A model generated the notes under the pieces. That model did no database searches, was not told the origin of the DNA, and saw nothing but the letters and a program-made list of their open reading frames with translations. Made by a program: the position numbers and the translations under genes. A stretch of 14,658 bases of DNA from CAZPRQ01 sp964589415 (lineage in GTDB: Bacteria > Patescibacteriota > Doudnabacteria > UBA920): the NCBI GenBank assembly GCA_964589415.1, contig CAZPRQ010000033.1, positions 1-14,658 of the forward strand, in the 5' to 3' direction. Below, piece after piece: positions 1 to 6,010 of the stretch (position 1 is its first letter; each line of letters begins with the position of its first letter).

Positions 1-1291
1 CTAAAATTAGGGAGAATAAAGAAAGAAAATTTAGACTAATGCCAATAATTTGCAATGCGGCAAAGGTTGCAAAAAACGTAAGAGGTATTGCCAAACCCGC
101 GACAAACGCTTCTTTGAGACCGACTATTAAAAATAGAACTCCAAAAACCAACAGCAGGGTTAGAATAAAATCGTGCGTAAGCTGGTCGAAATCCCGTTCC
201 ACAAATTTTGCCGTATCGTAAGTTACGTCGTATTTTACACCCGGAGCAAAAGACTGTGTGGTTTGTTCGGCGGTTTTTTTTATGCTTTCGGCGGTATCTA
301 AAATAGAGCTTCCGGTGCGTTTAATTATGGACAGGGTTACTCCGTTTTGCGGTTTTTCGCCGGCAATGGATAGTCTCGCCAGAGCGGTTTTTTTTATGGC
401 CTTTTCTTTTACCTGGGCAAGATCACGAATGGAAATAACACTGCCATTTTCAGTGTGGCTGACGGCAATATTGCCAATGGCTTCGGCGGTGTAAACCTTC
501 GAGTCCGTTCGAATTGGGTAAATAAATTTTTGGCCTTCAAAATTTCCAGCCGGAAACCCAAGGTTTGTGGCGGCAAGGGCCTGGTTGGCTTGGTCGGCCG
601 AAACCCCATAGAATAAAAGTTTTTGCGGATCATAAGCAATTTCAAATTCTTTTTCATCGCCCCCCGAAATGTTTATTTCACGTATGCCGGGAATTTTTTC
701 CAGTTCGGTTTTTAAATCTTCCCCGTATTTGCGCATGGAAAAGCCGTCGTAGGGCCCTGTGAGCACTAAAACGAGAATGGGTTCGTCGTCGAGTGAAATT
801 TCCGTGACTGTCGGGTCTTTGGCGTCCGGGGGCAAATCTTTTTTTGCATCCGCGACCTTGTCCCGTAAATTCCGAATGGCGTCTTTTAAGTCTTCTTTGG
901 CGTCAAATTCCACCGTTAAGGCGGAAAAGGAGTTGGCCGACGTAGAGGTAAGCTTGTCCAGACCCTTAAGACCCGCGATTTTGGCTTCCAGTTTTTTAGT
1001 AACCAGTTCTTCCACATCAGCCGGAGAAGCGCCCGGATAGGCGGTGCTGACTACGGCAATGGGAATTTTTACTTCCGGATTGGATTCTCTCGGCAGGCTA
1101 TAGAACGAGTATAATCCGGCGGCTGTTAGTAAAATAATAAGCAGCAATACAACGCGAAAATTGGTAACAAAAAAATTCAGCCACATTTTTTTTAACTCCG
1201 GCCTAAATTGCAGCCTTTCCAAATAACGGTGGTCGGACGTTGTAGGGGTAGTGGGGCTGTTTGGCTCGGAGGTAGAAGTATCGTTTTGCAT
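1..1291 (-). CDS. RND-superfamily efflux/transport permease, N-terminal part (runs off window edge)
   Basis: Inner-membrane pump of the resistance-nodulation-division type, expected to export a substrate using the proton gradient; the substrate cannot be read. The frame is open from the ATG at 1289-1291 to the window edge, giving 430 codons with no stop, so about half or less of a normal ~1000-residue pump is present. A polar Ser/Thr/Pro-rich N-terminus (residues 1-35) precedes a membrane helix at about 44-62, then SLPRESNPEVKIP and YPGASPADVEELV, which are typical of the start of the RND porter domain. A long soluble domain follows. From about residue 375 hydrophobic helices return and the visible end reads GISLNFLSLFSLIL, as in TM3/TM4 of RND pumps. 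The proton-relay aspartates of TM4 lie beyond the window. It follows the adaptor gene in the same direction after 110 bases, so the two are probably one operon. No Shine-Dalgarno is seen. Met36 is an alternative start. Confidence 0.9.
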   Translation of the reverse strand, partial: MQNDTSTSEPNSPTTPTTSDHRYLERLQFRPELKKMWLNFFVTNFRVVLLLIILLTAAGLYSFYSLPRESNPEVKIPIAVVSTAYPGASPADVEELVTKKLEAKIAGLKGLDKLTSTSANSFSALTVEFDAKEDLKDAIRNLRDKVADAKKDLPPDAKDPTVTEISLDDEPILVLVLTGPYDGFSMRKYGEDLKTELEKIPGIREINISGGDEKEFEIAYDPQKLLFYGVSADQANQALAATNLGFPAGNFEGQKFIYPIRTDSKVYTAEAIGNIAVSHTENGSVISIRDLAQVKEKAIKKTALARLSIAGEKPQNGVTLSIIKRTGSSILDTAESIKKTAEQTTQSFAPGVKYDVTYDTAKFVERDFDQLTHDFILTLLLVFGVLFLIVGLKEAFVAGLAIPLTFFATFAALQIIGISLNFLSLFSLIL

Positions 1292-1322
1292 AATATTTTA
1301 GAGAGATTTCAAATAATTTCTA

Positions 1323-1345
1323 ATTTAACTAAGTCCTAGTTAAAT
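1323..1345. repeat. Inverted repeat in the adaptor–RND spacer
   Basis: Perfect 9-base arms ATTTAACTA and TAGTTAAAT around a 5-base AGTCC loop. It lies in the 110-base spacer between the adaptor and the pump, where it could be an mRNA hairpin that sets relative expression or stability. No T-run follows it in the direction of transcription, so it does not look like an intrinsic terminator. The loop shares the AAGTCCTA word with the palindrome upstream of the adaptor gene. Confidence 0.55.
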
Positions 1346-1401
1346 CCTAATTGTCCAATTTAAAATATTTTAAAATTCGCATTTCAGTATGGTAGGTCAA
1401 T

Positions 1402-2964
1402 TTATTCCACATTCACTTTTTTTCCGTCTTTTAATTCATAGACTGTGGTCACAATTTTTATTTCCGGAGTCAAACCCTCTTTTACTTCCACAAATTCACC
1501 GGAAACAGCTCCCAGGCTAACCGGCTTTTCTTCCAGGGTATTGTCCTCTTTGACGGTAAATACCCATGCGCCTTCGGAAGTAATTTTTACCGCCTGCAGG
1601 GGTAATAAAAATACGGGACCGTTCTCGTTTGTCGATTGGGCGGCTGAAATTTTTATGTTCACGCTTTGGCCCACGACTAAACCGGAGTTGTCCGGATCCG
1701 TTACAATAACCTGGATTTCAACATTTTTTGTTTGCGGATTAATGCTGGGAGAGACGCGTGACACCTTGCCCTTTGCCGTCTGGGTTATGGTAACTTCCGC
1801 GCCTTCAGTAACATAGGGCAGGTCGTAATCGGAAATATAAGCTTTAATTTGCAAGCCTCCCTTATTTACAACCGATGCCACCAGCTGTCCGGGACTTATT
1901 AGTTCTCCGTATTTTACATTGAGGCTGGCTATGTTGCCGTCTATGGGCGATTTAATAATTGTTTTTTCCACTTGGGCTGCCAAAGCGGCTGCGCTGGCCT
2001 GAGCTTGTTCTACGGCCGCGGTTTGTGCCTTAATTTGTTCGTTACTTGCGCCGGCTAATTTTAAATCGTAAGCTTTTTGCGCGCCTTCGTAAGCATTTCT
2101 CGCGGCATTTATTGCGGCTTGTCGCCCTTCCACCGAGGAGTTATAGGCATTGGTGAGAGCAGTAAAGCTTGCGGACTGGGAGTTGGGGATTTCTATGGTC
2201 CAGCTGCTGTTGACCGGCACGCTTTGACTGGAGAATTGAATGGCAAGCCCTCGTTTGCCTAAAGCCGCCGGAGTGGTTTGCACATTGCCAGTGCCGGATT
2301 CCAGGCCGTTATACTGGTATTTTAATCCGTCGCCTGTGGCATAAATTGTAATGGTGTAATAACCTTTTTCTTCGGAGTTATAGGTGCCCGAAATAGTAGG
2401 CGCTTGGAAGCTTGTGCCTGGCTGGGGTGTAGCCGAAAGTCCGGTATTGTAAAGCGCTGATAAAGAGTTTTTAACCAGTAAATTTTGTTGGCTGGTGGTA
2501 TCTTCCAGTGATTGCTTTGCGGCGTTAAGTTGTGATTCCGCCAAGGCCAATTCTTCGCTCCTTAATCCTCGCTTCATTTCTTCAAGTCTTGCCATTTGGG
2601 CTTTAACAGTTGCTTGAGCCTGGGCAAGCTGCGCTAAGCTGTCAGAATTTTGAAGGCTAACTAGGGTTTGGCCGCGCCTGACTTTTTGTCCTATTTGCGC
2701 ACTTATGCGCGTTACCGGGCCGGAAGCCTGGCTTCTTAATTCCGCCTGTTCAAGCGATTCAACGGTTCCATTGGCGGAAATTTCGCCTCGGTCTTTCATG
2801 TACGTTTTAGCTTCCGCGAGGCTTACAGTAGGCGGCCTATTTAGAGCGTTGCTAGCCGGTTTGTTATTGAGCCTAGCAAATACGGCGGTAGTAAGAACAA
2901 CGACAAGCGCAAGTCCTCCAACTATATATTTGTGGTGCTTGGCGTAGGTGAGGGGAGTTTCCAT
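1402..2964 (-). CDS. HlyD/MFP-family periplasmic adaptor subunit (membrane fusion protein) of an RND-type system
   Basis: 520-residue adaptor expected to be anchored in the cytoplasmic membrane and to work with the pump encoded next to it. A cytoplasmic N-terminus is followed by one membrane helix (about 13-30). The first lipoyl half is at about 64-106 (GTVESLEQAELRSQASGPV, then GQKVRRGQTLVSL), and a coiled-coil helix rich in Ala/Gln/Glu/Leu is at 108-170. The returning helix is at about 267-338, the second lipoyl half follows at 339-370 (KSPIDGNIASLNVKYGELISPGQ), and beta-barrel and membrane-proximal domains run to the end. Residues about 172-266 are an insert between the two coiled-coil helices, Gly/Thr/Ser/Tyr-rich and predicted beta, with the phrase SGTYNSEEKGYYTITIYATG and ending SSWTIEIPN. 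This makes the protein longer than typical adaptors (about 350-420 residues). The start has no Shine-Dalgarno. It is the first gene of the operon, and family assignment is firm. Confidence 0.92.
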   Translation of the reverse strand: METPLTYAKHHKYIVGGLALVVVLTTAVFARLNNKPASNALNRPPTVSLAEAKTYMKDRGEISANGTVESLEQAELRSQASGPVTRISAQIGQKVRRGQTLVSLQNSDSLAQLAQAQATVKAQMARLEEMKRGLRSEELALAESQLNAAKQSLEDTTSQQNLLVKNSLSALYNTGLSATPQPGTSFQAPTISGTYNSEEKGYYTITIYATGDGLKYQYNGLESGTGNVQTTPAALGKRGLAIQFSSQSVPVNSSWTIEIPNSQSASFTALTNAYNSSVEGRQAAINAARNAYEGAQKAYDLKLAGASNEQIKAQTAAVEQAQASAAALAAQVEKTIIKSPIDGNIASLNVKYGELISPGQLVASVVNKGGLQIKAYISDYDLPYVTEGAEVTITQTAKGKVSRVSPSINPQTKNVEIQVIVTDPDNSGLVVGQSVNIKISAAQSTNENGPVFLLPLQAVKITSEGAWVFTVKEDNTLEEKPVSLGAVSGEFVEVKEGLTPEIKIVTTVYELKDGKKVNVE

Positions 2965-2984
2965 AAATAAACTTATTAATTATG

Positions 2985-3008
2985 TTAGGACTTACGCGTA
3001 AGTCCTAA
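2985..3008. promoter_or_regulatory. 24-bp perfect palindrome in the 5' leader of the adaptor–RND operon
   Basis: The half TTAGGACTTACG is followed directly by its exact reverse complement. It lies 20 bases upstream of the adaptor start codon and downstream of the -10 box at 3032-3037, so it falls inside the transcribed leader or at the transcription start. It could be an operator for a dimeric repressor or a zero-loop RNA hairpin. A shorter inverted repeat of the same core (GTCCT, 5-base spacer, AGGAC) sits at 3072-3086 on the other side of the promoter, which favours an operator. The cognate regulator is unknown. Confidence 0.6.
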
Positions 3009-3031
3009 AAATATTGAATTTTAACCCTATA

Positions 3032-3060
3032 ATAATATAGGTAAAATGGTCGGTAATCAA
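3032..3060 (-). promoter_or_regulatory. Sigma-70-like promoter for the adaptor–RND operon
   Basis: On the minus strand, TTGATT (3060-3055) is separated by exactly 17 bases from TATTAT (3037-3032). This places transcription start near 3025, about 60 bases before the adaptor ATG. Spacing and direction fit well, but the match is by eye. Confidence 0.6.
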
Positions 3061-3071
3061 GGTTTCTAAAA

Positions 3072-3086
3072 GTCCTCAAGTAGGAC
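3072..3086. promoter_or_regulatory. Short AGGAC/GTCCT inverted repeat upstream of the adaptor promoter
   Basis: GTCCT, a 5-base spacer and AGGAC, lying 11 bases upstream of the -35 box of the minus-strand promoter. It carries the same half-site core as the 24-bp palindrome at 2985-3008, so the two could be paired operators around one promoter. With only 5-base arms, chance is possible. Confidence 0.35.
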
Positions 3087-3159
3087 AAAAACCAGGGTTA
3101 CGAGACGGGTAATTATTAAAACATTCAGACCAGAGAAGTTTGGCAATTTTCGGTATAGT

Positions 3160-3187
3160 TTGACAGCAGTTAAGGTACTGATGTAAG
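3160..3187 (+). promoter_or_regulatory. Possible promoter for the CsoR-like repressor gene
   Basis: A consensus TTGACA at 3160-3165 is followed after 16 bases by TGTAAG (3182-3187), a 4/6 match to the -10 box. The GC-tract operator begins 8 bases further on, where a repressor would block initiation. The -10 box is weak, so the exact promoter is uncertain. Confidence 0.4.
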
Positions 3188-3194
3188 CTGTAAG

Positions 3195-3217
3195 CATACC
3201 CCCCGGTGGGGGGTATG
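3195..3217. promoter_or_regulatory. CsoR-family-type operator (GC-tract inverted repeat)
   Basis: Perfect 10-base arms CATACCCCCC and GGGGGGTATG around a 3-base GGT centre. CsoR/RcnR/CstR-family repressors are known to bind A/T-flanked G/C-tract inverted repeats of the form TACCCC…GGGGTA. The site is 22 bases upstream of the repressor ATG, so autoregulation is the natural reading. The same site is about 435 bases upstream of thioredoxin reductase, which could be co-controlled if co-transcribed. Confidence 0.8.
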
Positions 3218-3239
3218 AAGCAAGATAATAAACGGTACC

Positions 3240-3512
3240 ATGAGTTTAAACAAGTCAAAACAGGATATTGTAAAGCGGTTCAAATATGCCCAAGGCCATA
3301 TTGGGGCGGTAATGCGCATGGTGGGGGAAAATGCTTACTGTTTGGATATTGTGAATCAAAACCACGCGGTTATAGAGGCGCTTAAAAAAATTAATCAGCT
3401 AATTTTAGAAGGTTACCTGGGCGAATGCGCATGGGAAGCGGTAAACAATAAGAATTCCGGAAAACGAAAAAAAGCCATTCAGGAGCTGGTAAAATTGTAC
3501 GCGAAAAGTTAA
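3240..3512 (+). CDS. CsoR/RcnR/CstR-family (DUF156) transcriptional repressor with a Cys-Tyr-Cys sensing site
   Basis: A 90-residue all-helical repressor, a normal length for this family of tetrameric DNA-binding sensors. The N-terminus has the family pattern RFKYAQGHIGAVMRMV (13-28) and helix 2 contains YCLDIVNQ with Cys34. Helix 2/3 carries LEGYLGECA with Tyr59 and Cys63. Aligned without gaps, these correspond to Cys36, His61 and Cys65 of M. tuberculosis CsoR; the copper-ligand His is Tyr here while both Cys remain. Loss of that His with both Cys kept is the pattern of persulfide-sensing CstR rather than copper-sensing CsoR. An operator of the right type lies just upstream and thioredoxin reductase follows 139 bases downstream. 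A thiol/persulfide or oxidant sensor is inferred; another metal specificity is possible. The start has no clear Shine-Dalgarno. Confidence 0.88.
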   Translation: MSLNKSKQDIVKRFKYAQGHIGAVMRMVGENAYCLDIVNQNHAVIEALKKINQLILEGYLGECAWEAVNNKNSGKRKKAIQELVKLYAKS

Positions 3513-3651
3513 AATAAATAGTATTAAGAGTCTGCCAAATTGCGAAAAGTCCAATCTTCATAACAAGCATATAAAATTTTACAAACATTTTATATGGTTT
3601 CTGCGGGTCTGTGGTTTTCTGTAGTTTGGGTGGACGGGAAATATAAGTTTT

Positions 3652-4587
3652 ATGTCTGAGCAAGTTGTTCACCACGTCATAATTATAGGTTCCGGTCCGG
3701 CCGGCCTTACGGCTGCCCTGTATGCCGCGCGCGCGGAATTAAAGCCCTTGGTAATAGCGGGGATTAACCCGGGCGGCCAATTAATGCAAACCACGGAAGT
3801 GGAAAATTTTCCGGGGTTTATTAATGGCATTATGGGTCCGGAATTAATGGACAACATGACCAAGCAGGCCGAAAGGTTTGGCACGCGGATTTTACCGGAG
3901 AATGTCGTGTCTGTAGATTTTGGGAAAAAACCTTTTACCGTCAAAACTGATAAAACAGAGTACTTGGCCAAGACCGTTATTATTGCCACCGGCGCGGATG
4001 CCAACTGGTTAAATTTGCCGGGCGAGCAGCGGCTTAGGGGTAAGGGCGTTTCCGCCTGCGCTACCTGCGACGGGTTTTTCTTTAAAGGCAAAGAAGTCGC
4101 CGTAATAGGCGGGGGCGACAGCGCCATGGAAGAAGCAAACTTTTTGACCAGGTTCGCTGCTAAAGTAACTATTGTGCATAGGCGCGAAGAGTTTAAAGCA
4201 TCTAAAATAATGCTGGCGCGAGCCAAAGCCAATCCTAAAATTGAATTTGTTACAAATGTCGAAGTTTTAGATGCAGTGGGGGAGAAAGCGGTGGAAGGAT
4301 TAAAGATTAAAGATAATGCTTCCGGCAAGGAAAATACCTTGCCGGTGCAAGGCATTTTTCTGGCCATTGGCCATACGCCGGCTACTAAAATTTTTGTGGC
4401 CGCGGGCGTTGAAACGGACGCTAAAGGTTATATTGTGGTTAAAAACCATACCCACACCAATATTGACGGGGTTTTTGTGGCCGGCGACGTTAACGATCCG
4501 CGCTACAGGCAGGCTGTGTCAGCGGCCGGTATGGGATGTATGGCCGCGCTGGATGTGGAAAAATGGCTGGCAGAGCATGAATCATAA
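3652..4587 (+). CDS. trxB: Thioredoxin reductase (NADPH, FAD)
   Basis: A 311-residue flavoprotein of normal length for the low-Mr bacterial enzyme, which passes electrons from NADPH through FAD to thioredoxin. The FAD-binding GSGPAG is at 13-18. The NADPH domain has GGGDSA (153-158) and HRR (176-178), whose arginines bind the 2'-phosphate. The redox-active pair is in CATC (Cys136, Cys139), and the C-terminal FAD motif GVFVAGDV (273-280) is followed by RQAVSAAG. All catalytic residues are present, so it should be active. No thioredoxin gene is visible in the window. It lies downstream of the CsoR/CstR-like repressor and only 10 bases before the riboflavin kinase start, so trxB and the kinase are almost certainly co-transcribed. 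No Shine-Dalgarno precedes the ATG. Confidence 0.97.
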   Translation: MSEQVVHHVIIIGSGPAGLTAALYAARAELKPLVIAGINPGGQLMQTTEVENFPGFINGIMGPELMDNMTKQAERFGTRILPENVVSVDFGKKPFTVKTDKTEYLAKTVIIATGADANWLNLPGEQRLRGKGVSACATCDGFFFKGKEVAVIGGGDSAMEEANFLTRFAAKVTIVHRREEFKASKIMLARAKANPKIEFVTNVEVLDAVGEKAVEGLKIKDNASGKENTLPVQGIFLAIGHTPATKIFVAAGVETDAKGYIVVKNHTHTNIDGVFVAGDVNDPRYRQAVSAAGMGCMAALDVEKWLAEHES

Positions 4588-4610
4588 AATATGAAGTATG
4601 AATCAACAAT
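4576..4610 (+). repeat. Heptanucleotide-phased repeat across the trxB–riboflavin kinase junction
   Basis: Five consecutive 7-base units in exact phase: CATGAAT, CATAAAA, TATGAAG, TATGAAT, CAACAAT. The array covers the last codons of trxB, the 10-base spacer and the first codons of the kinase, so the kinase ATG is itself part of a repeat unit. The YATGNNN unit is the same as in the larger array at 7252-7314. Confidence 0.55.
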
Positions 4611-4993
4611 TAGGAATCAGGATATCCGGCAGGGTTGTTAAGGGAGATGGATATGGGAAGGTATTGGGGTTTCCGACAGTAAATTTAGATAGGCGTGATT
4701 ATTCCAGGCGCAAATTAAAAATTAAACTCGGTGTTTATGCCGGTATTGCCGCTTATAGGCTGCACGCTAAAAGCTGCACGCTAAAAGCTGCTATTGTAAT
4801 TGGTCCGCTCGACAGGCGTGGTCTGCCCAAGATAGAAGCTCATTTAATTGGCTACCATGGAAATTTGTATGGCCAGAGAATGGAATTGGATATAAAAAAA
4901 TTTGTCAGGAATTGGAAGTATTTTAACTCTGAGGCAGAGTTAAAAAAACAAATCAATAAGGATATTAAAAAAATTAATATTATTTTATTATAA
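4598..4993 (+). CDS. Stand-alone riboflavin kinase (RibF C-terminal domain only)
   Basis: A 131-residue protein matching the flavokinase half of bacterial RibF, which phosphorylates riboflavin to FMN. The family phrase GRVVKGDGYGKVLGFPTVNL (11-30) contains the ATP-binding turn and the PT(A/V)N metal/phosphate motif. GVYAG follows at about 45, then KIEAHLIGYHGNLYGQRMEL with the catalytic Glu of the E-x-H-L signature, and a C-terminal helix of the SEAELKKQINKDI type. The FMN adenylyltransferase half of the usual bifunctional RibF (about 300 residues) is missing, so FAD synthesis would need another gene. The segment around residues 54-65 (RLHAKSCTLKAA) is encoded by a 7-nt-phased repeat and departs from family sequence. 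It probably supplies flavin cofactor within the trxB transcript. Confidence 0.88.
   Translation: MNQQLGIRISGRVVKGDGYGKVLGFPTVNLDRRDYSRRKLKIKLGVYAGIAAYRLHAKSCTLKAAIVIGPLDRRGLPKIEAHLIGYHGNLYGQRMELDIKKFVRNWKYFNSEAELKKQINKDIKKINIILL
4759..4793 (+). repeat. 14-bp tandem duplication with 7-base phase inside the riboflavin kinase gene
   Basis: GCTGCACGCTAAAA occurs twice in direct succession and is followed by GCTGC. It can also be read as five 7-base units starting GCT. The period is not a multiple of three, so the two copies are read in different frames (…LHAKSCTLKAA…) and yet the downstream frame is intact. Removing one copy would frameshift the gene. Confidence 0.8.
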
Positions 4994-5036
4994 TTCGCGG
5001 CTGCATCAGAAAGTGGCCAAATAGTTATGTAAATTT

Positions 5037-5975
5037 ATGAAAAAAATCGCGCCTTACCTTATTTTATTTGCAGCAATGCTTTGGGCGACCGACGCCCCGT
5101 TTCGTATAAAGCTAACTCAAGAATTGCCCAGCGGTTTTATTGTGCTGGCTGAACATTTTGTGGACGTTTTAATTGTCGCGCCGTTGTTGTGGTGGAATCG
5201 CGCGGTATTGAAAAATCTTAAAACCAAGCAGTGGTTGGCAATTTTGGCTATAGCCATTGGCGGCAGCGCGCTAGCTAGCGTGGCGTTTACTCAAGCTTTT
5301 CACTATGTGAATCCTTCCGTGGCAATTTTACTTCAAAAGCTTCAGCCTCTTATAGCCATAGGTTTGGCCGGTACACTCTTAAAAGAGCGGATGGGTAAGC
5401 ATTTTTGGGTATGGGCGGCGATAGCCCTGGTTGGAGCATATGTAATAACTTTTCCGGGCTTGGTACCTCAAACTTATCCTGGTGAGCAGTTTAGTCCAAA
5501 CCTTATAGGCGCGGGATTGGCGTTATTGGCTGCACTTTTATGGGGAGCCAGTACCGTGCTGGGCCGGTATGTATTGGGTAGTGTAGATTTTAAAGTTATG
5601 ACAGGCCTGCGTTTTACCCTCGCTTTTGTTTTTCTGCTGGGTTTTAATTTAATTCAAAATACCATTCCGCCCCTCGCTTCGGTTTTGGCACGGGATTGGT
5701 TTTATATTCTTATTATAGCTATTGCTTCTGGCGTGGTTTCGCTGTTTTTGTATTACCGCGGTCTAAAGGACACCAAAGCTTCTATTGCTACACTGGCAGA
5801 ACTGGGTTTTCCCATGGCAGCGGTTGTGGTGAATTGGATATTTATTCCTGGCAGCGGTTTGGCGTGGCCCCAAGTGGCCGGCATTGCATTGCTTTTATTT
5901 TCTATTTATAAGCTTTCAGGGGTAAACGTTTCCGAGGCCTCTTCGGATATGCGTGGAGCGGAAATTGTTTCTTGA
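5037..5975 (+). CDS. EamA/DMT-superfamily permease
   Basis: 312-residue integral membrane protein with two tandem EamA repeats, about residues 5-140 and 155-293, each of about five helices, for ten in all. Family marks include NPSVAILLQKLQPLIAIGLAGTLLKERM (92-119), where a conserved Lys-Glu-Arg closes repeat 1, and the matching helix ASIATLAELGFPMAAVVVNWIF in repeat 2. Members export amino acids, metabolites or drugs, or import sugars or nucleotide precursors; no substrate can be assigned. Its end is 36 bases before the glutamate dehydrogenase start, so co-transcription with that gene is likely and an amino-acid-related substrate is possible, but this is inference from position only. No Shine-Dalgarno is visible. 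Confidence 0.9.
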   Translation: MKKIAPYLILFAAMLWATDAPFRIKLTQELPSGFIVLAEHFVDVLIVAPLLWWNRAVLKNLKTKQWLAILAIAIGGSALASVAFTQAFHYVNPSVAILLQKLQPLIAIGLAGTLLKERMGKHFWVWAAIALVGAYVITFPGLVPQTYPGEQFSPNLIGAGLALLAALLWGASTVLGRYVLGSVDFKVMTGLRFTLAFVFLLGFNLIQNTIPPLASVLARDWFYILIIAIASGVVSLFLYYRGLKDTKASIATLAELGFPMAAVVVNWIFIPGSGLAWPQVAGIALLLFSIYKLSGVNVSEASSDMRGAEIVS

Positions 5976-6010
5976 AAGTTGTAATTAGTAAATTTTTAAA
6001 GTGTAAAATT

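Noticed and set aside
1445..1816. 123-codon plus-strand frame opposite the adaptor gene
   Set aside because: It is a shadow of the adaptor coding frame, with no supporting signals.
3669..4367. 232-codon frame antisense to trxB
   Set aside because: It is a mirror of the strongly conserved trxB coding sequence, with no promoter, ribosome-binding site or family signature.
5972..6010. TTG start extending glutamate dehydrogenase by 13 residues and overlapping the permease stop
   Set aside because: The extra residues do not fit the family, and the ATG at 6011 gives the usual N-terminus.
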